Origin: Thermoproteota archaeon
GTDB taxonomy: Archaea; Korarchaeota; JAOZGF01
Reading direction: 5' to 3'
DNA: 11,796 nucleotides
NCBI GenBank assembly: GCA_027491845.1
Contig: JAOZGF010000021.1
Location: forward strand, 1-11,796
Below the pieces are notes generated by a model, which saw only the letters and a list, made by a program, of their open reading frames with translations, was not told the origin of the DNA and searched no databases. This document shows, piece by piece, positions 6,841-11,796 of the stretch. The translations under genes were made by a program, and so were the position numbers. Each line of letters starts with the position of its first letter. Within the stretch, counting starts at the first letter, position 1.

Positions 6841-8178
6841 ATGGAAGATCAGAACCTTTGGTGGAAAAACCCAAAGTTAATTGAAAAAGATGAAGAATAT
6901 CTTAGGTGGGCTGAAAGCAAAATAAAGTGGGTTCCAGCCATATTCGAGAAAATAAGAAAAGAACTTAAGCCTTTTTCATTACACTTCCTCTTCGGACCGA
7001 GGCAAGTGGGTAAAACAACTGTTATAAAGCTACTTATTAACTCTTTGCTCCACCGAAATATTAATCCTCTTGCTGTAATGTACTATAAATGCGATAAACT
7101 TTCCGATTATAAGGAACTAGACCTAATCCTCTCAAAATATTTCGAGGTAAGGGAAAGCGAAGGAATAAAAACTTCTTACATTTTCCTAGACGAAATAACC
7201 TTTATCAAAGAATGGTATAGAACGATTAAGTACTACATAGATATTGGAAAATTCAAAAACGACGTACTGCTGCTGTCTGGATCGCTCAGCATGTTCGTGA
7301 CACGCGAAATAGAGACGTTTCCAGGTAGAAGGGGGCAGGGGAAAAACTTCATCATGCACCCTTTAACGTTCAGGGAATTCCTCAGCATCGTTAACCCAGT
7401 GCTCTTCAACCAAATCAAAAAGTTCTCATTGAAAGAGATCACAATGACTGAACTAAAGAAATGCTTTAAACTCATTCCGTGGTTGAACGAAATATACGAT
7501 GCATTCTCAAAATACTTAACATGCGGGGGGTTCCCACTATCCATCAAATCTTTCCTTGAAAAGAAAAGGGTGAATGAGGGAATAAAATACGACTACCTAA
7601 GCTGGATAAAAGCAGATTTAGCCAAGCTAAGAAGGGATGAAGTCATTGCCAAAAGAGTTTTGAAGGCGGTGATCGAAAAAGTTCCCTCGGTAGTCTCTTG
7701 GAACTCTATTGCGAAAGAATACGAGGTAAGGTCCCATAAATCCGTTATTACGCATGTCCACGTACTCGAAAACCTTTTCCTACTCAATGTACTGAACTAC
7801 ATAGACCCAAACAAGTGCATAGAAATCCCATATAAAGGCAAGAAGATACATCTCTCAGACCCATTCCTCTACGACGTATTTGCTGACTGGTGCTTTACAA
7901 ATAAGCCTGACGATCCGATCATTGTGGAAAGCACAGTAGCATCTCACCTGGCAAGAAAATATGATGTGTTTTACTGGAAGAACAGAAGAGAAATAAACGT
8001 TGTTGTGAGGGAAAAAACCGGCCTGCTGGGGATAGAGGTAAAATACAGGGAAAAACCGGCGGCTTCAAAAATCGTTGTGGGGAGAATAAAAGATACCGTA
8101 TTCCTCTCAAAAAACAGCTACAGCAGTTCCCCGCTCATAATACCTGCTAGCCTCTTTCTAGCTTGCCTAGAAATTTAA
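6841..8178 (+). CDS. AAA ATPase with winged-helix and DUF4143 domains (COG1373-like)
   Basis: This intact 445-residue ATPase is the clear paralogue of the broken gene at 1214-2541. Visible parts in order are: an N-terminal LWW...KIKWVP stretch (6-32), Walker A FGPRQVGKTT (51-60), Walker B YIFLDEIT (113-120), sensor-1-like LLLSGS (143-148), FPGRRG (160-165), PLTFREFL (174-181), TCGGFP (227-232), a winged-helix-like region (about 282-312, SWNSIAKEYEVRSH), then DUF4143. DUF4143 is related to PD-(D/E)XK nucleases. Here it shows Glu363, HL (369-370), YW (378-379), REINVVV and IEVK (398-401). The acidic residue normally in 'E-[IV]-D' is Asn385, so nuclease-type chemistry is doubtful while ATP binding looks intact. 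The ATG directly follows an operator-like repeat, consistent with a leaderless message. The cellular role of this family is not established. Confidence 0.92.
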   Translation: MEDQNLWWKNPKLIEKDEEYLRWAESKIKWVPAIFEKIRKELKPFSLHFLFGPRQVGKTTVIKLLINSLLHRNINPLAVMYYKCDKLSDYKELDLILSKYFEVRESEGIKTSYIFLDEITFIKEWYRTIKYYIDIGKFKNDVLLLSGSLSMFVTREIETFPGRRGQGKNFIMHPLTFREFLSIVNPVLFNQIKKFSLKEITMTELKKCFKLIPWLNEIYDAFSKYLTCGGFPLSIKSFLEKKRVNEGIKYDYLSWIKADLAKLRRDEVIAKRVLKAVIEKVPSVVSWNSIAKEYEVRSHKSVITHVHVLENLFLLNVLNYIDPNKCIEIPYKGKKIHLSDPFLYDVFADWCFTNKPDDPIIVESTVASHLARKYDVFYWKNRREINVVVREKTGLLGIEVKYREKPAASKIVVGRIKDTVFLSKNSYSSSPLIIPASLFLACLEI

Positions 8179-8205
8179 CAGGTTCCAACCAACCCTCCTC
8201 TTTAC

Positions 8206-8343
8206 GTGGATAATGAAGATGTTGACCAAAGAATACTTTTTCTAGAAGTCAAAAAGGCAATAGCAGGGAGAACTGTGGTACAAAAAGGAATTAAAACACT
8301 TAAACCTAATTTCAGCCTAAATCGGAATCGACGTGTTGAATAA
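8206..8343 (+). CDS. Short ORF of doubtful status, 45 aa
   Basis: A GTG-started frame begins VDNEDVDQRILFLEVKKAIA and ends at TAA in NRNRRVE. It is in the same frame as the preceding ATPase, after that gene's stop. No ribosome-binding site or own promoter is visible. The charged, amphipathic composition looks protein-like, but it could be a relic or chance. Confidence 0.2.
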   Translation: MDNEDVDQRILFLEVKKAIAGRTVVQKGIKTLKPNFSLNRNRRVE

Positions 8344-8356
8344 GGATTGAGGAAAA

Positions 8357-8380
8357 GAAAAAACAAACGAAAAAACAAAC
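8357..8380. repeat. Tandem 12-bp repeat (two copies)
   Basis: GAAAAAACAAAC occurs twice in a row and is followed by a partial third copy (GAAAAA). It lies 39 bases before the ATG of the retropepsin-like pseudogene and upstream of its TATA-like CTATTAAA (8393-8400). It may be a regulatory site or simple slippage. Confidence 0.5.
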
Positions 8381-8418
8381 GAAAAAGATAATCTATTAAA
8401 CTATTTAAGATAAAGTCA

Positions 8419-8738
8419 ATGATGGAATCCTCGTTGACGATTGTCAAAGCCAGATTAAGATTGGAAGGATCAAGGGGGCAGGTAGAGGACATTATCCTAG
8501 TTGATACAGGGGCTTCACTAACCATAGTTGATAAAAAGGTGGCTAATACAGTCGGCGTCATCCATCTCAAACGTACGCTGACGCTTACGACTGTTTCAAG
8601 CACAAAATGGAGGGTGAACTTGTGGTTATTAACAAACTCATCGTTGAAAGAGAGGAATCACCCTATGCCTATCTACTTATTTTAGAGGCTCCCGGAGAGG
8701 TTAAAGAGATGTTAGAGTCGAAACAATTAAGCGACTGA
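8419..8738 (+). pseudogene. Frameshifted retropepsin-like aspartic protease domain
   Basis: The frame from ATG 8419 contains ILVDTGASLTIVDKKVANTV, the catalytic DTG loop of retropepsin-type aspartic proteases, with Asp29-Thr30-Gly31-Ala32-Ser33. The first frame continues to 8685 but loses family character after TVSSTK. Moving back one base at the A-run 8604-8607 gives MEGELVVINKLIVEREESPY and on to EAPGEVKEMLESKQLSD with a stop at 8738. This restores a protein of about 106 residues, normal for a single retropepsin lobe. A single lost A explains it; a -1 ribosomal slip at AAAA is possible but less likely. A TATA-like stretch at 8393-8400 suggests a near-leaderless promoter. Proteins of this size would act as homodimers. 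Confidence 0.7.
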
Positions 8739-8889
8739 GGGAATCATAGGTCTAACAGCTCTAGATGGATTCTAGTGAAAATTATTGTAACGCAAAAACC
8801 GAATGCTTGGAGTAGGGGTGAAGACAGGATGAAAACATAGGATTCCTGCTTACTTCTTACGCCTAACAAGCTGCCTTAATAGAGTTTGG

Positions 8890-8907
8890 CTTAAGAATCT
8901 TAAGAAT
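8890..8907. repeat. Tandem 9-bp repeat (two copies)
   Basis: CTTAAGAAT occurs twice in a row and is followed by CTTAAA. It is in the gap between the two retropepsin-like genes, where no gene is visible. Likely minor slippage. Confidence 0.4.
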
Positions 8908-9021
8908 CTTAAACTTGTTTCATCCTGCCCACAGTATTGGGTGCCAAGCAAATGTCCATCCAACATAAGGCATCTTTTTAGACCTATTAAGCAGCGCCCA
9001 CAGTAAAACTTTAAAAAAGCT

Positions 9022-9456
9022 TTAAAACCAATACTTAGGGGATTCAGTCTTTCTTTTCCTCTTTTCAGGGTCTTTCTCTATCCTCCACTCACCTGAACCC
9101 ATTTTCTCTATCACTATTCCGAGAGCCTCACCCAGTTTATCGTTTATAAGTATTTCTTGCTCTATGTCAGATATCACGGCGTCGCAAACAACGGAATCCG
9201 TATTCACTTCCTCAACAAAAACCCTGCTCTCCAACACGTCCTCAACCAAGTACTGCCTAGCAGGTCCGCCAGCGGTCCCCATGACCACTACACGCGCCTC
9301 CCTCGGAGGAGGCCAAAGGCCTAGTTCTTCAGCAGCTTTAACAGGAAGCAAGAGCTGAGGCTTCTCCGTCTCAAAACCAGTGTTAACCAATGCGGAAGAA
9401 ACAAGCTCTTTTCCTTTACTTAGAACCCTTATCCTTAGTTTCACCCTTACAGCCAT
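9022..9456 (-). CDS. Retropepsin-like small protein lacking catalytic Asp
   Basis: This 144-residue protein has the shape of a small archaeal retropepsin-like family: MAVRVKLRIRVLSKGKELVS, then SALVNTGFETEKPQLLLPVK, AAEELGLWPPPREARVV and MGTAGGPARQYLVEDVLES. It ends with CDAVISDIEQEILINDKLGE and ALGIVIE, the part that resembles the ILG strand of the fold. The loop that should be D-[ST]-G is Asn25-Thr26-Gly27. The fold is likely kept, but protease activity is doubtful unless another residue serves. The charged tail (KDPEKRKRK) could bind nucleic acid. The ATG is 27-30 bases from a TATA box (ATTTATAGT, minus strand), so the message is probably leaderless or nearly so. It points toward the broken DTGAS gene at 8419-8738. 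Confidence 0.7.
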   Translation of the reverse strand: MAVRVKLRIRVLSKGKELVSSALVNTGFETEKPQLLLPVKAAEELGLWPPPREARVVVMGTAGGPARQYLVEDVLESRVFVEEVNTDSVVCDAVISDIEQEILINDKLGEALGIVIEKMGSGEWRIEKDPEKRKRKTESPKYWF

Positions 9457-9481
9457 ACTTATCTCTCAACTTCAAATTCAA

Positions 9482-9536
9482 ACTATAAATGTGACCGATC
9501 CTTCTGCGCCTAACATAGATGTGACCAATTCTTCCG
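9482..9536 (-). promoter_or_regulatory. TATA box with upstream direct repeats
   Basis: On the minus strand, ATTTATAGT (rc of 9482-9490) lies about 30 bases before the ATG at 9456. Next to and upstream of it are two 18-base direct repeats: CAGAAGGATCGGTCACAT (9489-9506) and CGGAAGAATTGGTCACAT (9519-9536), 30 bases apart. The proximal copy meets the TATA box, where BRE and TFB contacts fall. A regulator of the 9022-9456 gene is therefore likely, activator or repressor. Confidence 0.6.
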
Positions 9537-9547
9537 TAAAGCTTCAA

Positions 9548-9572
9548 AAGTAACCCCTGAAACAGGTTACTT
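9548..9572. other. Perfect 8-bp inverted repeat
   Basis: AAGTAACC (9548-9555) and GGTTACTT (9565-9572) are exact complements around the nine-base loop CCTGAAACA. It sits between the upstream repeats of the minus-strand retropepsin-like gene and a plus-strand TATA-like ATATAAAT (9583-9590). It may be an operator or a hairpin. Confidence 0.5.
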
Positions 9573-10180
9573 GCTTAAAGGGATATAAATGTTTTCCTAA
9601 AAATTCAACCCTTAATAACAACAATGCTTAGGCATATAGAAGTTAAGAACACAGAGTTAAAAGTTAAATCCTAAGAAGAATGCTTTTTCTGTTTCCTTCC
9701 CAAGTGATCCAAAAACATGAATACTATACTGAAAACCTAGCTGAGAAGCAAAAAGTAAGGAGGAAAAGCCAAATGGAGACATCATGGCTTTTTCTCTTTC
9801 AAACTCAATTTTTTCCCTTGGTACGTACGTCTCTTTTACGAACCAACATTTACTACAGCTAATTTTTCAACAAAAATTTTTTGAAAGCCAGGTTTTCTAC
9901 TTACTAGCAAAACGTTAAATAACTGTTGCTTTCATCAGGAAACGATTCAATAGGGAATTTATCTAAAAGCTTAATTATTTTTGTAAAAGCTTTAAGAAAG
10001 TTTGCTAGTTTTGCTGGTTTTTGGTTGATTTTATTGTGTCCCTTGCATGCTTTCTTTGGTTTGCTGAGCTATCAACGTTAGAATTTTAGCATTGTAAGCG
10101 GTGATGCAGGTTTCACTATTTCTTCTTTGTTTCTGCTTCCTCTTTTTTAGTTTTTGATGGTTTGGTTGTTTAGAGGTTAG
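9573..10180. other. Intergenic stretch without a convincing gene
   Basis: A plus-strand TATA-like GATATAAATG (9582-9591) is followed by a 16-codon ORF at 9624-9674 (MLRHIEVKNTELKVKS), which may be the stump of a lost gene. AAAAGCC (9764-9770) and GGCTTTTT (9786-9793) form a hairpin with a T-run, terminator-like on the plus strand. A 60-codon frame at 9680-9862 looks like chance. AATTTTT-CAAC-AAAAATT (9861-9878) is an AT hairpin. Nothing else was recognised. Confidence 0.4.
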
Positions 10181-11386
10181 CTATGTTATTATGGCTATGA
10201 ATTGTGGCAGTGTTTGTTTGTCTAGGACTATTACTTTTTTCGGGTATTTTCGGTGTGGTTTTCCTGCTTTTACTTCTATTCTTAGGTTGTTTGCTATGCA
10301 GTCTATTTCATAAGTGTTTTTATAGTAATATACTTCACCGTATTCTCTTTGAAGATGTGATTGAACTATCCACTCGTACATTGCGCTTTCCAAGTGTTCC
10401 TCTTGGCTCCAGAAGGAAAGTGTTCTTGCTATGAATGGATCTAGAAAGAAAAATTTCTTTTCTTTCCTCCACATGATTTTGTGTTGTTTGCATGGGGCCA
10501 CGTCTAGGATGAACAGGTTTCTAAGCGTTTCTACGTATTCTTGAACGGTTTTGTATGAGATCCCTATGTCTCTTCCAATTGTTGAGTAGGAGATGGGGGA
10601 TGGTGCTTTTCTTAGGAGGCTTGAAATTATTTCTTTTGTAAGCTGCAGGTTTTTTCTTGCTTTTAAGATTTCCCCTTCAAACCCCGCTATGAATTGTTCC
10701 TCTGCCGTTGGGTCTTGGTTTATTGAAAGCGGGAACCCTCCCTTTTTTAGATATTCTTGAAAGAGGTTTCTCACTTTCTCTGTTTTTCCTAGTAGGTTTT
10801 TCATGTCTTTTTGTATGTTTCCCGTGGTTTCTATTTTTGTTCCGTGGATTTCCAGGAATTCCCTGAATGAGAGTGGTCTAACGATGATGTCTTTCCCCTT
10901 TCCCCTTCTACCTGGAAAGAGCTCCGTTTCTCCTTTGAGCTTGATTGTGCATGAGCCCGTCACTGTTAAAACGTCTTTTTCAAAAATTCCAAGGTCTATA
11001 TAGCCTTTTATAATCCTCCACCATTCCGGTACACTTGTTATTTCGTCCAGGAAAATGTAGGTTGTTTTAAACCCCCTCATCCTCTTGAATTCCAGGTAAG
11101 TATCCAAAAGTTTCCTTAAGGAGTTTATGTCAGGAATGAAGTCACAGTTGAAGTAAAATATTCTTTCTTCCTCGGTTCTTTTAAGGATTTTTTGTATTAA
11201 GAGCTTTATCCCTGTTGTTTTGCCTGTTTGTCTGGAGCCGATTACAAAATTTAGAGAGAAAGGCTCCAAACTTATTTTTTTAATCCAATCAGGAATCCAT
11301 TTAACCTTTAGTTTTCTCCATCTCTCAATCACAACGTCCTTTTCTCGACTCCACCAAGGATTATGCTTTTCAATTAGTTCTTCCAT
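10181..11386 (-). CDS. AAA ATPase with winged-helix and DUF4143 domains (COG1373-like), divergent paralogue
   Basis: This 401-residue protein has the same architecture as the ATPase at 6841-8178 but is clearly more diverged from it than the broken gene is. Visible parts are: N-terminal HNPWW (8-12) with KVKWIP (27-32), Walker A IGSRQTGKTT (49-58), Walker B YIFLDEIT (110-117), TVTGS sensor (141-145), ELFPGRRGKGKD (155-166), PLSFREFLEI (171-180), KKGGFPLS (214-221), a winged-helix-like stretch (about 261-292, ISYSTIGRDIGISYKTVQEY), then DUF4143. The DUF4143 nuclease-like residues are all present: Glu338, HL (344-345), Asp362 in EIDCIA, and Glu371/Lys373 in IEVK. It could keep both ATPase and nuclease-type chemistry. 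The ATG follows paired dyads around a TATA-like box. The shorter length than its paralogue comes mainly from the middle and C-terminal parts. Function in the cell is unknown. Confidence 0.92.
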   Translation of the reverse strand: MEELIEKHNPWWSREKDVVIERWRKLKVKWIPDWIKKISLEPFSLNFVIGSRQTGKTTGIKLLIQKILKRTEEERIFYFNCDFIPDINSLRKLLDTYLEFKRMRGFKTTYIFLDEITSVPEWWRIIKGYIDLGIFEKDVLTVTGSCTIKLKGETELFPGRRGKGKDIIVRPLSFREFLEIHGTKIETTGNIQKDMKNLLGKTEKVRNLFQEYLKKGGFPLSINQDPTAEEQFIAGFEGEILKARKNLQLTKEIISSLLRKAPSPISYSTIGRDIGISYKTVQEYVETLRNLFILDVAPCKQHKIMWRKEKKFFFLDPFIARTLSFWSQEEHLESAMYEWIVQSHLQREYGEVYYYKNTYEIDCIANNLRIEVKAGKPHRKYPKKVIVLDKQTLPQFIAIIT

Positions 11387-11390
11387 GTTA

Positions 11391-11440
11391 TAGAACTAAT
11401 ATTTCTAAATTTTTTTAAGTATTTAGAAAAATAATTTCTA
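11391..11440 (-). promoter_or_regulatory. TATA-like box flanked by paired operator-like dyads
   Basis: On the minus strand the sites are TAGAAATTATTTTTCTA (11424-11440), a perfect six-base-arm palindrome, and TAGAAATATTAGTTCTA (11391-11407), one mismatch from perfect arms. Their centres are 33 bases apart, at 46 and 13 bases before the ATG. Between them CTTAAAAAAAT provides a TATA-like element about 28 bases upstream, giving a leaderless or nearly leaderless transcript. The geometry copies that at 6789-6840, though the motif differs. Confidence 0.7.
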
Positions 11441-11796
11441 TTAAAAGATGAATTCCCCTCAACTTAGTTTTTCCCAAGCTCTACTTGCTTTAGCTTCTAA
11501 CAAGGGATTACCCTAAAAAACTATTGCTGCTTACTCAAGGCAGTTGTTCAACTAAAAAAAGAAAGTAAATGGTTCTAGTTTGTCATTCCCTAAAAAGCAT
11601 TCACCCTAACACTGGAAACGTCAAGATAAGAGGAAACGAGAAATTTAAAGGAAATCTCAGATCACTTTAACTCGTAGTATTAGCTGCATTACTCTGACGC
11701 TGCTTCACAAGGTTAAATGGCAACACAGGTTTTCTGGATAAAAACCCTAGGGCTTTAGTTTTCTCCTCCTAAAAGCAGGATGATAGAAACAATAGG
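11441..11796. other. Right-end intergenic stretch, no gene recognised
   Basis: Neither strand shows an open frame with protein-like content. The palindrome CCCTAGGG near 11744-11751 is short. AAATTTAAAGG near 11641-11651 is TATA-like and could serve a gene beyond the window. Nothing else can be supported. Confidence 0.4.

Noticed and set aside
8202..8603. 133-codon minus-strand ORF opposite the retropepsin-like gene
   Set aside because: It is antisense to the DTGAS coding region and has repetitive leucine/phenylalanine-rich composition from the A-rich opposite strand.
9680..9862. 60-codon plus-strand ORF
   Set aside because: No promoter-linked start, low-complexity composition, and an internal terminator-like hairpin; it looks like chance.
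9905..10075. Minus-strand frame LSKPKKACKGHNKINQKPAK... as a possible gene relic
   Set aside because: No start codon, lysine- and asparagine-rich as expected of A-rich sequence, and no family recognised.
1..11796. tRNA, rRNA, CRISPR array or insertion-sequence transposase
   Set aside because: No T-loop pattern in a cloverleaf, no regularly spaced repeats with spacers, and no transposase motif was seen on either strand.

Overview
The window looks archaeal. Its promoters have TATA-type boxes (for example TTTAAATA at 6810-6817) about 28 bases ahead of start codons, with little or no 5' leader. Several of its protein families are common in archaea: COG1373-type ATPases carrying a DUF4143 domain, DUF169, and small retropepsin-like proteins. 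The genes are AT-rich and use AGA/AGG for arginine. A glycyl radical enzyme implies an anaerobe. A Thermoproteota/Bathyarchaeia-like source is plausible, but the sequence alone does not settle it.

Layout. Positions 1-160 hold a self-complementary element. A DUF169 gene (161-1000, minus) follows. Next is a full-length ATPase gene broken by three single-base indels (1214-2541, minus). A two-gene operon (2929-6377, plus) encodes a glycyl radical enzyme and its radical-SAM activase. Positions 6378-6840 contain a strong interrupted palindrome and what look like gene relics. An intact ATPase paralogue lies at 6841-8178 (plus). After it come a doubtful short ORF and a frameshifted retropepsin-like gene with a DTGAS motif (8419-8738, plus). 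An intact retropepsin-like gene with NTG instead of DTG lies at 9022-9456 (minus). About 720 bases without a convincing gene follow. A third ATPase paralogue (10181-11386, minus) and about 410 bases without a recognised gene end the window.

How the genes work together. The activase is expected to install the radical on Gly800 of the lyase; the substrate cannot be read from this window. The most striking pattern is that all three ATPases (AAA, winged-helix-like region, DUF4143) have two copies of an imperfect palindrome directly before the start codon. The motif is similar within each gene but largely different between genes. The proximal dyad centres 10-13 bases upstream of the ATG in all three. 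The second copy lies 33, 33 or 22 bases further out, close to three, three or two helical turns. In the two intact genes the pair brackets the TATA box. I infer that each ATPase, or a cognate factor, controls its own promoter through a private operator. One gene is decayed and another has lost the DUF4143 acidic residue (Asn385), so the family seems to be turning over at this locus.
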